From Alphaproteobacteria bacterium MarineAlpha10_Bin2 (GTDB lineage Bacteria; Pseudomonadota; Alphaproteobacteria; UBA828), in NCBI GenBank assembly GCA_002937555.1, contig PTKB01000021.1, positions 1 through 17,755 on the forward strand: a DNA stretch of 17,755 nt. The letters are read 5' to 3'. Positions within the stretch are counted from its first letter, which is position 1, and every line of letters starts with the position of its first letter. The notes beneath the pieces are model-generated. The model worked only from the letters and a program-made list of their open reading frames with translations. It searched no databases and was not told the origin of the DNA. Of this stretch, positions 1 through 8,632 are shown piece by piece. A program made the position numbers and the translations under genes.

Positions 1-1
1 C

Positions 2-709
2 GACAAGATCGAAATTCGTGTCGCCGAGCCGGAGCCGGTCGAGATTATTGTTGAGGACCCGTTCGTTGAGACCATGCAAGCGCCGCCCGCCGAAACGCCA
101 TCGGAGGATATTGTTGTCGCCGCCGCTGCGCCGGAACCAGAGGTGGCACCCGCGCCGGAGCCGGAGGAAGTGGTCGTCGAAGAAGTTGTCGAGCCGGTCA
201 TCGAAAGAGCCGAAACGCTGATCGAAAGCGAGACCGCGCCCGAAGTACCGGTTGTCGAAACGGAGGTCGCGGCTTTGGAGCCCGAGCCGGTGGCGGTGGA
301 GTTGCCGGTTGAAGAAGAGGCACCCGAAAGCGCGGCACCAAGCGATGCGGAATTGGAATGGGCGCGTATCGACGCCGCGCTCGACGTTTCGGATGAAAAC
401 GCGGCGCCGAATCTGGCGGCAATTCCCGGGGAGGACGCAGCGGCGATGCATTTCGATCTGGCCGGCGTAATCATCGACGGCTCGTCGATCTATTCAGCCA
501 GCGAATTGCTGCCGAGCTACCGGCGCTTTCTTGGCCAAGAAGTCTCGGTGAACGATCTCTAAAAAATTTGTCAGGCCATTACGGCGCGCTATCTGTCGGA
601 TGGCTACGGCGAAACTTCCGCCGTGGTGCCGACCCAGATGATCCGCAGCGGCGTGGTCACCATCCGCATTGACGAAGGCTTCATCGGCAATATTATTATG
701 GTCGAGTAA
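2..709 (+). pseudogene. Remnant of a two-partner-secretion outer-membrane transporter (ShlB/FhaC-type POTRA), nonsense-mutated and lacking its barrel
   Basis: The frame is open from the left window edge, so the true start lies outside. About 140 residues are Glu/Pro/Val/Ala-rich and low in complexity. From about 445 the translation matches a POTRA_2 domain: a 'VIIDGSSIYS' strand, then a helix ending 'FLGQEVSVNDL'. A TAA at 560-562 interrupts it, but the same frame continues to 709 with the rest of the domain: KICQAITARYLSDGYG, then the 'VVPTQMIRSG' and 'VTIRIDEGFIGN' segments. Family members usually have a charged residue such as Glu at the stop position, so a single GAA-to-TAA change is the simplest cause. 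A second TAA (707-709) falls where the POTRA normally leads into a roughly 400-residue beta-barrel, and no barrel sequence follows; the next gene is tail-to-tail 8 bp away. Intact relatives secrete large TpsA exoproteins. A domain-only POTRA protein or an assembly error is less likely. The POTRA assignment comes from motif memory, not a search. Confidence 0.72.
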
Positions 710-717
710 GCTTGGCG

Positions 718-1479
718 CTAATAGGTGGCGCGCCCGCCCGTAAGGTCGAAGACGTATCCGGTATTGAAGCTGCACGCCGGTGAGACGATCCAGGCGATCA
801 TCCGCGCTACTTCGTCGAGCTCGCAGCAGCGTTTCATCGGAATCTTGTCGGTCATATAGGTGACCGTTTCTTCGGGCAGCACGTCCACCATGGGGGTGCG
901 CACCACCGCCGGCGCGATGGCGTTGATGGTGACGCCGCTTTCGGCATAGTCCTTGCCGAGCACCTTCACCAAACCGATCAGGCCGGCCTTGGAAGTGGAA
1001 TAGGCCAGCATGCCGGCATTGCCTTCCTTGCCCGAAATCGACGCGACATGTAGAAGGCGGCCATACCCGCGCGTCAGCATGCCGGGCAGTACGGCTTGTG
1101 AGACAATCAGCGCGCCGCGCACATTAATATCGTGCACCAGGTCGAAATCGTCGAGATCGACCTCGGCGCCTTTCAGCGCCGTCTTGCCGGTGATGCCGGC
1201 GCAATTCACCAGCCCGGAGACGGCGCCCAGTATGTCATCGACATGATCGAGCGCGCGCGCCGTCCCGGCCGGGTCGGTCACGTCCATGGCGTAAGAGCAG
1301 GCCTTGCCTCCCGCCGCCTCGATCGCCTGCGCGGTATCCTCGGCGGCCTCGCCGTCCTTGTCCAGGCAGCCGACGGAAGCGCCCATCGCGCCGATCAGCT
1401 CGGCCGCTGCCTTGCCGATTCCGCTGCCGGCGCCGACCACCGCCACGGTGTAAGGCAGTTCATCGAAATATTGCAGCAT
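718..1479 (-). CDS. Short-chain dehydrogenase/reductase (classical SDR), probably NAD-dependent
   Basis: A 253-residue classical SDR, the usual size. Visible motifs are the nucleotide-binding GAGSGIG (16-22), Asp40 at the end of strand 2 (which normally favours NAD(H) over NADP(H)), DVTD (66-69), NCAG (92-95), and the catalytic set Asn119, Ser147, Tyr160 and Lys164 (YSTSK). The C-terminus ends with the common 'GYVFDLTGG' pattern. Such enzymes oxidise secondary alcohols or reduce ketones in the cytoplasm; the substrate cannot be read from sequence. A GGAG (1486-1489 on the complementary strand) precedes the ATG by 6 nt. The gene lies 27 bp downstream of a haloalkane dehalogenase on the same strand, so co-transcription is likely and it may oxidise that enzyme's alcohol product, as LinC follows LinB in lindane degradation. 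Other annotations could name it 3-oxoacyl-ACP reductase-like or 3-hydroxybutyrate dehydrogenase-like. Confidence 0.9.
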   Translation of the reverse strand: MLQYFDELPYTVAVVGAGSGIGKAAAELIGAMGASVGCLDKDGEAAEDTAQAIEAAGGKACSYAMDVTDPAGTARALDHVDDILGAVSGLVNCAGITGKTALKGAEVDLDDFDLVHDINVRGALIVSQAVLPGMLTRGYGRLLHVASISGKEGNAGMLAYSTSKAGLIGLVKVLGKDYAESGVTINAIAPAVVRTPMVDVLPEETVTYMTDKIPMKRCCELDEVARMIAWIVSPACSFNTGYVFDLTGGRATY

Positions 1480-1506
1480 TGCGCGCTCCAGCTTCGCCGG
1501 TGTCGG

Positions 1507-2385
1507 TTACAGTCCGCGAATCCAATCGGCCAGCGCCGCGCCGATTTCGTCGGGGGAATCTTCCTGGGCAAAATGATTGCCCGCCACGGTCACTTCGCTG
1601 GTGTTGGGCCAGGCGCGGCAATGCTCGGCCAGCGGCCCCTGCAGAATGGCGCCTGGCTCCGCGTTGACGAACAGCTTCGGCATTTGGCTCGCCTTCAGGA
1701 AGGCGTCGTTGGCGTTCACGATGTCGATCACCTCGGTGGGCTCTCCGTCGATCGGAATTTGCCGCGGCCAGGTGAGGGTCGGGCGCCGGCTTTCGCCAGG
1801 TTCCGTAAATGGCCGGCGATATACCGTCATCTCCGCTTCGCCGAGTTCGCGGATGATGGAGCCCGGCAGGACCCGTTCGACGAATATATTTTTTTCGAGA
1901 ATCATGCCTTCCCCGGCCTCGGAGCGGAAGGCTTGGAACAATTGGCGCGCCTGTTCGGGCCATCCGTCCCAACGCATCGGCGTTACGATGGTCTCCATAA
2001 AGGCAACACCCTTTGCCGCTTCGGCGTGCCGGCGCAGCCAATCGAAGCCCAGCGGACCGCCCCAATCATGGACGACCATGATCACGTTCTGCGTCACGCC
2101 GAGGGCATCCAGCAGACCATCGAGATAGATTTGGTGTTCGGCCAGACGGTAGCTCTCGGGCCCCGAATCGGGCAGCTTGTCCGAATCTCCCATGCCGATC
2201 AGGTCTGGCGCGATGCAGCGGCCGAGTTCTTCTGCATGCGGCATCACGTTGCGCCACAGGTAGGAAGAGGTGGGATTGCCGTGCAGGAAAATGATCGGAT
2301 CGCCCGTGCCGGCTTCGACATAGGCCATGCGCCGGCCGTTTACCTCGGCATGATTCTTGGTGTAGCGCTCTTCGCTCGAAATCAT
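1507..2385 (-). CDS. Haloalkane dehalogenase (alpha/beta hydrolase, LinB/DhaA-like)
   Basis: A 292-residue alpha/beta hydrolase, close to the usual length of about 295. It carries the complete haloalkane dehalogenase pentad in HLD-II arrangement: Asn37 in HGNPTSS (halide stabilising), nucleophile Asp107 and halide-binding Trp108 in VHDWGG, acid Glu131 in FMET, and base His271 in GNHFAQEDSP. From recalled family numbering, these sit one position before the LinB residues (38, 108, 109, 132, 272). The reaction is hydrolysis of a carbon-halogen bond to an alcohol plus halide, without cofactor. The start is supported by GGGAG (2393-2397) 7 nt before the ATG. There is no signal peptide, so it is cytoplasmic. 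It lies 52 bp after pckA and 27 bp before an SDR gene on the same strand. Epoxide hydrolase is the main alternative; the Asn-Trp halide pair and the absence of an obvious epoxide-hydrolase lid tyrosine pattern favour dehalogenase. Confidence 0.9.
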   Translation of the reverse strand: MISSEERYTKNHAEVNGRRMAYVEAGTGDPIIFLHGNPTSSYLWRNVMPHAEELGRCIAPDLIGMGDSDKLPDSGPESYRLAEHQIYLDGLLDALGVTQNVIMVVHDWGGPLGFDWLRRHAEAAKGVAFMETIVTPMRWDGWPEQARQLFQAFRSEAGEGMILEKNIFVERVLPGSIIRELGEAEMTVYRRPFTEPGESRRPTLTWPRQIPIDGEPTEVIDIVNANDAFLKASQMPKLFVNAEPGAILQGPLAEHCRAWPNTSEVTVAGNHFAQEDSPDEIGAALADWIRGL

Positions 2386-2437
2386 CGCCTGTCTCCCTTT
2401 TCCGTACCGGCCGTGTTCCGCACAACGCGCCTTGGCT

Positions 2438-4045
<1,608 letters not shown>

Positions 4046-4095
4046 GAATTCCTGTGCGTTGGCGTGCTTGAGTGAAGGAGAAATCACATCATTTT

Positions 4096-4109
4096 GCCGG
4101 TTATCCGGC
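4096..4109. repeat. 14-bp perfect inverted repeat upstream of pckA
   Basis: GCCGG-TTAT-CCGGC: five-base arms around a 4-nt centre, about 50 bp upstream of the preferred pckA start. It could be an operator or a small 5'-UTR hairpin. If translation began at the upstream GTG it would instead be coding. In GC-rich DNA a repeat this short can arise by chance. Confidence 0.3.
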
Positions 4110-4201
4110 ATCGCGGCGCAAGCGTCATTCAACACCCATCATGTACACGTGACAAGCACGCATCAGCCAAATTCGTGGCGATTTTCGTCATTTGCACAGC
4201 T

Positions 4202-4963
4202 TTATTCTTTGCGCTCCGACTGCGGACTTAACGCCGGCGAAATCCGGCGCCGCCTGGAGCTGCCGAAGCGATCGTGCACAAATGCTGTCAGGGCGCCGAG
4301 TGCCAACCAGAAAGCGGCGCTGGTGACGAGTGAGGCGTAAATGTAACGCTCCGCCATTTCCTCCGGCGCGAGGCCGCCATGATGTGCCGGCGCGGGCGCG
4401 CCGATAACGTGCGGAACGACAAGCGGAATGACACCGAGCACACGCACATAGACGGGCCGGGCGAAGGCGATGAGACCGAGCCCGAGCGCCGTCAGGACAA
4501 CTGTCAGGATCCACCAGCCCTGGCGCCCTTCCAGCGCCGCCGCCTCGCTGCCGGGAAGTTCGGGCGGCAGGCCGAAGGCCGGCGCCAAATTGAATATCCC
4601 GAATCCGGCAAGACCCCAGAGCAGGCCGGCGCGCCCTACCACCGTCCGCCCTCTCGCCGATAACAGGACAAATGAGACCGAAAGCAGCAGGCCGAAGCCG
4701 ATGGCGGCAACGATGTTGGCGAGCAGCGTCATACCGGCGCGTGCCAGGCCATCGTCGGGCGCCCAGGCCTCGCCGTCATGCGCATCTTGCGAGTCCGTGC
4801 CGTGCGTGTCACTGAGGCTGCGCCCGGCCGCCTCGGCGGTCTCATAGGTCTCCGCCTCATAAATGAGCGGAATGACTTCGATATATTGCAAGCCGGTGAA
4901 AAACGCGCCGGCAATAACGCCGGAAATTACAGCGGGCAGGAGAATCCGTCCGAGCAGTTCCAT
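4202..4963 (-). CDS. cbtA: CbtA family cobalt transporter subunit
   Basis: A 253-residue membrane protein with about five to six hydrophobic segments (roughly 9-29, 78-101, 112-131, 152-168, 173-187 and 208-230). Conserved CbtA features are 'NLAPAFGLPPELPG' (125-138) followed by 'GRQGWW' (146-151), and an 'HH' loop (194-195) after a 'PHVIGAP' segment. A hydrophilic His/Asp-rich loop (about 50-72) lies between the first and second membrane segments. CbtA is the larger subunit of a predicted cobalt uptake system, assigned in the literature mainly from co-occurrence with cobalamin synthesis genes and B12 riboswitches. It starts 20 bp after the end of cbtB, so the two form an operon. The arginine-rich C-terminal tail is probably cytoplasmic. 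Family assignment is strong; the cobalt role is inherited from the family. Confidence 0.9.
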   Translation of the reverse strand: MELLGRILLPAVISGVIAGAFFTGLQYIEVIPLIYEAETYETAEAAGRSLSDTHGTDSQDAHDGEAWAPDDGLARAGMTLLANIVAAIGFGLLLSVSFVLLSARGRTVVGRAGLLWGLAGFGIFNLAPAFGLPPELPGSEAAALEGRQGWWILTVVLTALGLGLIAFARPVYVRVLGVIPLVVPHVIGAPAPAHHGGLAPEEMAERYIYASLVTSAAFWLALGALTAFVHDRFGSSRRRRISPALSPQSERKE

Positions 4964-4983
4964 CTCGCGCTGCCCGTGATGGC

Positions 4984-5181
4984 TTAGTGGCAGGGAAAGG
5001 CCAGTGAATGCCTCGTATCATGGGCGGCGTTGTGCAGCGCGGAGGAATTGGCCAGCCCGACGCCATAGATAATCGACACGCCCAACAAGGCGGCGAAAAA
5101 TAGCGGCCATAGGCGGCGAACGGTGCGGATGGTATCCGGTGATGCGTGCCGCCCGGTCGTCAGCTGAGCTGTTCTTGCCAT
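4984..5181 (-). CDS. cbtB: CbtB family cobalt transporter small subunit
   Basis: A 65-residue protein with one transmembrane segment (about 24-45) and the diagnostic C-terminal metal-ligand tail: His50, His54, His58, then FPCH (62-65). The repeated 'H-N-A-A-H-D-x-R-H' spacing is the CbtB hallmark and probably captures Co2+ on the outer face before CbtA moves it. AGGAAGAG lies just upstream of the ATG, a strong ribosome-binding site. The gene leads the cbtBA operon and is divergent from the MATE gene across 180 bp. Cobalamin riboswitches usually precede this pair, but the recognisable B12-box elements are not apparent here. Confidence 0.92.
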   Translation of the reverse strand: MARTAQLTTGRHASPDTIRTVRRLWPLFFAALLGVSIIYGVGLANSSALHNAAHDTRHSLAFPCH

Positions 5182-5269
5182 AATACTCTTCCTCGAAATC
5201 CCGTTCGTTCTATTTTAGTGCCCAACCGGACGCGCCGGATCGAAGCAGACGGCAATCATAATAGGTCGT

Positions 5270-5289
5270 CGCTGGCGGCGTTACCAGCG
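5270..5289. repeat. Inverted repeat in the cbtB/MATE intergenic region
   Basis: CGCTGG and CCAGCG form a perfect 6-bp stem around an 8-nt loop. It lies between the divergent starts of cbtB and the MATE gene, so it could act as an operator for either direction or form in the cbtB leader RNA. No known regulator site was recognised. Confidence 0.3.
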
Positions 5290-5308
5290 CCTTCGCAGGG
5301 GATAAAAT
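5281..5308 (+). promoter_or_regulatory. Candidate sigma-70-type promoter for the MATE gene
   Basis: TTACCA (5281-5286) and TAAAAT (5303-5308) are separated by 16 bp and sit in an AT-rich patch unusual for this GC-rich window. They match the -35 and -10 consensus at 4 of 6 and 5 of 6 bases. The predicted transcript would begin near 5315, about 45 bp before the MATE start. This is a weak call based on consensus only. Confidence 0.25.
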
Positions 5309-5322
5309 AATTTGTCCTCTGC
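5295..5322 (+). repeat. Stem-loop-forming inverted repeat upstream of the MATE gene
   Basis: GCAGGGGA and TCCTCTGC pair over 8 bp in the plus-strand RNA (one G-U pair) around an AT-rich 12-nt loop. The minus-strand RNA has an A-C mismatch at the same place, so the stem is better in the MATE direction. No U-tract follows, so it is not an intrinsic terminator. A second smaller repeat, GCCC-TTATCC-GGGC, overlaps its right arm at 5321-5334. Confidence 0.3.
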
Positions 5323-5361
5323 CCTTATCCGGGCGCTTCACTTCGGTTAGTCTCTGGCGCG

Positions 5362-6756
5362 ATGTCCACCCGCAATATCCCCGCCGAAACGCCGGGCAGC
5401 GCCGAGATAGCCGGCCCGTCGATGAATTTCGCCACCCATTTGAAACGCACAGTCCGCCTGGCGGTGCCGATGATCGTCGCGCGCGCCGGCTTGCTGATTA
5501 TGGTCGCCGTCGATACCGCCATGATCGGCCATTATGGCACGCTCGATTTGGCGTTTTACGCCGCCGCCAACGCGCTGCAAGTGATTATGATCCTGGTCGG
5601 GGTCGGCCTGCTACAGGGCACAGTGGTGCTGGTGGCGCAGGCGCATGGCGCCGGAGCACACCAGGATTGCGGCGGCTATTGGCGGGTCAGTCTCGTGCAC
5701 GGCGCGGTACTCGGCGTGATGATGGCGGGTATCTGCTTTCTCGGCGAAATTGTTCTCGCCGTCATCGGACAAACGGCCGAGTTGGCGGCGGGCGGCGGCG
5801 GTGTGCTGCGGATGGTTTCCTGGGGCCTGCCGGCGCTCACCATGTGGGTGGCGACATCGTTCTTCCTCGAAGGGCTGAGCCGTCCACTGCCGGTAATGGT
5901 GCTGACCATTCTCGCGGTATTCGCCAATGCCGGGCTCAACGCGATATTCATCTATGGCGCCCTCGGCGCGCCGGAGATGGGCGCCGAGGGCGCCGCAATG
6001 GCGACTTCGATCATACGTTGGGTGATGTTCGCCGTGCTCACTATTTATGTCCTCAACTTGCGTGACCGCGCCGACCTCGGCATCGGTTGGGCGATTCGGA
6101 ATTTCCGCCAAACCGCGCGCAAACTGCGCAGCATCGGCCTTCCGATGGGCGTGGCGCGCGGCCTCGAAGCCGGCGCGTTCAGTGCGCTCACGATGCTGGC
6201 CGGCTTGCTCGGCACGGTGCCGCTGGCGGGATATCAAATCGCCTTCAATATGGTGGCGCTGGTGTTCATGAGCGCGATCGGTGTGGCCGGCGCCGGGACG
6301 ATCCGCGTTGGCAATGCGGTCGGGCGGCATAATCCCGCTGATATCCGTCTCGCCGGTTGGTCGGCGCTCAGTTTGATATTCCTCATCATGGCGGCTTTCG
6401 CCGTCGTGTTTTTCGGCCTCGGCTCGGACCTTGTGCAAATTTACACCGACGATGCCGCGGTGATTTTGATCGCCACGCCACTCATGTTTATCGCCGGGCT
6501 GGTGTTGATTTTCGATGGCGGACAAGCCGTTTTGATGGGCGCCCTGCGCGGCATGGCGGATGTCTGGCTGCCGCCGCTCTGGCAGTTTTTTTCCTGGTGG
6601 GGCGTGACCGTTTCGCTGGCCTATGTGCTGGCGTTCCATGCCGGTCTCGGCACGCCCGGATTGATGTGGGGCTTCCTGGCCGGCGCAATCGTCTCTTGCA
6701 CCGGCCTGGTACTTCGCTTCACCCTGGTGTCGCGACGCGCGATCCGGCGTTTATGA
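5362..6756 (+). CDS. MATE family multidrug/toxin efflux transporter
   Basis: A 464-residue polytopic membrane protein with the MATE layout of two six-helix halves, the normal size. After a short hydrophilic N-terminus (about 1-25) the first helix carries 'VPMIVARAGLLIMVAVDTAMIGHYG' in part (P-x-x-x-x-x-x-x-x-x-x-x-D-T-x-M-x-G), the usual MATE TM1 pattern. The equivalent position in the second half has 'LPMGVARGLEAGAFSALTML'. The family exports cationic drugs, dyes or metabolites in exchange for Na+ or H+; the substrate is not predictable. ATG 5362 has no clear Shine-Dalgarno sequence; an internal ATG 20 codons later would also give a full transporter. It is divergent from cbtB, and the next gene starts 91 bp downstream on the same strand. 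Confidence 0.93.
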   Translation: MSTRNIPAETPGSAEIAGPSMNFATHLKRTVRLAVPMIVARAGLLIMVAVDTAMIGHYGTLDLAFYAAANALQVIMILVGVGLLQGTVVLVAQAHGAGAHQDCGGYWRVSLVHGAVLGVMMAGICFLGEIVLAVIGQTAELAAGGGGVLRMVSWGLPALTMWVATSFFLEGLSRPLPVMVLTILAVFANAGLNAIFIYGALGAPEMGAEGAAMATSIIRWVMFAVLTIYVLNLRDRADLGIGWAIRNFRQTARKLRSIGLPMGVARGLEAGAFSALTMLAGLLGTVPLAGYQIAFNMVALVFMSAIGVAGAGTIRVGNAVGRHNPADIRLAGWSALSLIFLIMAAFAVVFFGLGSDLVQIYTDDAAVILIATPLMFIAGLVLIFDGGQAVLMGALRGMADVWLPPLWQFFSWWGVTVSLAYVLAFHAGLGTPGLMWGFLAGAIVSCTGLVLRFTLVSRRAIRRL

Positions 6757-6847
6757 GACTCCGGGCGGCGCACTCAAGCCACCGCGGACTGGCGCCACGG
6801 GCCATTCCGCAGTAAGTTTACGAAGCAATCGGGGGCCGTCGAGTCGC

Positions 6848-8530
6848 GTGCCAAACCCAGCAATTATTATCTTTCGATTCTTTCGCCCTCTGGCGGGTAG
6901 CGGCGGTGCCGCACTGCTGGCAGCCATTCTGTTGATTGCGGTTTCCTGCGCCGAGGCTCCGATAGCGGAACGCGGTTCGCGCGCCGACCGCGTTTTCGAT
7001 CTCGCCAATGAAGGCGATTCGACGGCACAGACGGCGCTTGGCCTGCTCTATGAGCGCGGCCTCGGTGTGCCGCGCGATTCGGCGCTGGCGCTTGTCTGGT
7101 ATCGCCGCGCCGCCGCCCAGGGCGAAGCGCTGGCGGAATTTCATATCGGCTCGTTATACGAGCGCGGCTCGGGCGTGGGACGCGATTACACCGAAGCCGC
7201 GACGTGGTATCGCCGGGCCTCGGAAAAGGGCAACGAATCGGCGCAAGCGGCGCTCGCCTATCTCTATGACCGCGGCCTCGGCGTGGAGCGCGATTTCGGC
7301 GAGGCGGCAGCGCTTTACAGCCAGGCGTCGGCAAGCTGGGCTGAAACCGACACCTATCCCGCCGAAGCGACATTCGCCACCGGGCGCGAAGGTCCGGCCT
7401 TGGCCAGCCCGGGCATCTCCGCCATAGCGGTTGGCGATCAGCGGCCCGAATTCAGCGCCGGCAAGGAGGAGGCGCCGGCCATAGAGATCGACCTCTCCGC
7501 CCTTGATGACGTGCCCGACCCGCCGCCCGGCGCCACCGTCTTCGACGGGCCACAGCCAATCGCCGGGCGTGGTGAAAACTTTCCTCTCGCCTCGAGTTCG
7601 CTGACTCCGCCCGAGCAAGTGCGAGTTCCCGAGCCGCGCGAGGCGCAATTGGAGGCGACTGATAGGCAAACCGGCCAGCCACCGCTTCCGCCGAGCCCCA
7701 AGCCGGGCCAAGCGGCGCGTTTGTTAGCGGACGAGAATTCGGCCACACCTGAAAATATGCCGGTTTCCGAAGATGCGGACGGCGGCGTGCTGATCGCCGC
7801 ACAGCCCGAGCCGGAGAGAGTTGTGCTATCGGTCAAGGCATTGCTGGAAGATGAAGGCGCGGCCATAACGCTCGAGGCGCCATCTACGCCGAAAAGTGAA
7901 CCACCGCCGCCGCCCGACGCGGCGCCGGCACCCCTGCCGAAGAGCAAACCGGCGGTGATTAAAGCGGAAGCGAAGCAACCTGAACCGGCGCCCCAGCCGG
8001 CGCCCGTGGCGGACAGCGATGCAGCTGCATCGGAAGCGCCGCAACCGCCGCCTGAGCCGGCTCCTGCTCCGGTCGCGGAAAGCCAGACGCCGGTGAAAGA
8101 GGCTAAAATGTCTGCCGCTGAAGAGCAGCAGGCAATATTTCAACTGGGCGAAGCGGAAGAGAAATTAATAGCCACCCTGGAAGCCGAGCTTGACCAGGAG
8201 GCCGCGGCTTTCGACGCGGTTCTCGAGGCGGCGGAAGAGGATGCGGGCGTAGATGTTCTTGAACCGATTCCGCCCGAGCCTGAGATCTTCCTCATCAGCC
8301 TCGCCACGTTCGAGACCGAAGCTTTGGCCAAGGCGGAATGGGCGAAGATTAGAAAAACCCATGCCGGCCTGGTGGGCCGGCTGCCGCACGAATTGCAGCC
8401 GATCGACACCGGCGGTGACGAGCGGTTTTTCGAACTCATCGTCGGCCCCTTGGACTCACCGCTGCAGTCGCGCGCCTTGTGCGGCGCGCTCCGCGCCCAC
8501 GGCCATGTGTGCCGGACGATAGATAAGTAA
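6848..8530 (+). CDS. Sel1-repeat and SPOR-domain envelope lipoprotein
   Basis: A 560-residue modular protein starting at GTG. Residues 1-34 form an export signal ending 'LLIAVSC', a probable though imperfect lipobox with Cys34 as the lipidated residue. Three Sel1-like repeats follow (about 57-91, 92-128, 129-163), each with the A-x-x-x-L-G-x-L-Y-x-x-G-x-G-V pattern. A Pro/Ala/Glu-rich linker of about 310 residues comes next, with an acidic, probably helical stretch near 420-470. A C-terminal SPOR domain (about 478-560) ends the protein; it contains 'FLISLATF' and 'FFELIVGPL'. SPOR domains bind glycan strands stripped of stem peptides at division sites, and Sel1 repeats mediate protein contacts. 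The likely role is a septal or cell-wall-associated scaffold. An intrinsic terminator lies just downstream. Domain calls are firm; lipidation is likely but unproven. Confidence 0.85.
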   Translation: MPNPAIIIFRFFRPLAGSGGAALLAAILLIAVSCAEAPIAERGSRADRVFDLANEGDSTAQTALGLLYERGLGVPRDSALALVWYRRAAAQGEALAEFHIGSLYERGSGVGRDYTEAATWYRRASEKGNESAQAALAYLYDRGLGVERDFGEAAALYSQASASWAETDTYPAEATFATGREGPALASPGISAIAVGDQRPEFSAGKEEAPAIEIDLSALDDVPDPPPGATVFDGPQPIAGRGENFPLASSSLTPPEQVRVPEPREAQLEATDRQTGQPPLPPSPKPGQAARLLADENSATPENMPVSEDADGGVLIAAQPEPERVVLSVKALLEDEGAAITLEAPSTPKSEPPPPPDAAPAPLPKSKPAVIKAEAKQPEPAPQPAPVADSDAAASEAPQPPPEPAPAPVAESQTPVKEAKMSAAEEQQAIFQLGEAEEKLIATLEAELDQEAAAFDAVLEAAEEDAGVDVLEPIPPEPEIFLISLATFETEALAKAEWAKIRKTHAGLVGRLPHELQPIDTGGDERFFELIVGPLDSPLQSRALCGALRAHGHVCRTIDK

Positions 8531-8558
8531 GAAAGAACGAGACACCTCAGAACAAAAT

Positions 8559-8584
8559 CCTCTCCCCAAGGGGAGAGGGTTTTT
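8559..8584 (+). terminator. Intrinsic (Rho-independent) terminator
   Basis: A perfect 9-bp stem, CCTCTCCCC/GGGGAGAGG, with a 2-nt AA centre is followed by G and TTTTT. It lies 28 bp after the Sel1/SPOR gene and 49 bp before gpsA, so it should end the upstream transcript. An A-rich run on the left makes weak termination on the other strand possible. The same stem sequence resembles dispersed palindromes common in many GC-rich proteobacterial genomes. Confidence 0.85.
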
Positions 8585-8632
8585 ATTACTGTTTGCGACA
8601 GGCGCTATCCGCCGGGCATAGTTTACTTCGGC

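Noticed and set aside
560..562. Programmed stop-codon readthrough in the POTRA gene
   Set aside because: UAA followed by A is a poor readthrough context, no stimulatory structure is apparent, and the product would still lack its barrel, so decay is the simpler explanation.
5182..5361. Cobalamin riboswitch before cbtB
   Set aside because: Expected from family context, but no B12-box or other conserved block could be picked out on the minus strand; not annotated without a covariance-model hit.
5611..6639. Long minus-strand open frame (342 codons) opposite the MATE gene
   Set aside because: Highly charged His/Arg/Glu-rich translation with no motif, fully inside a clear transporter gene on the other strand.
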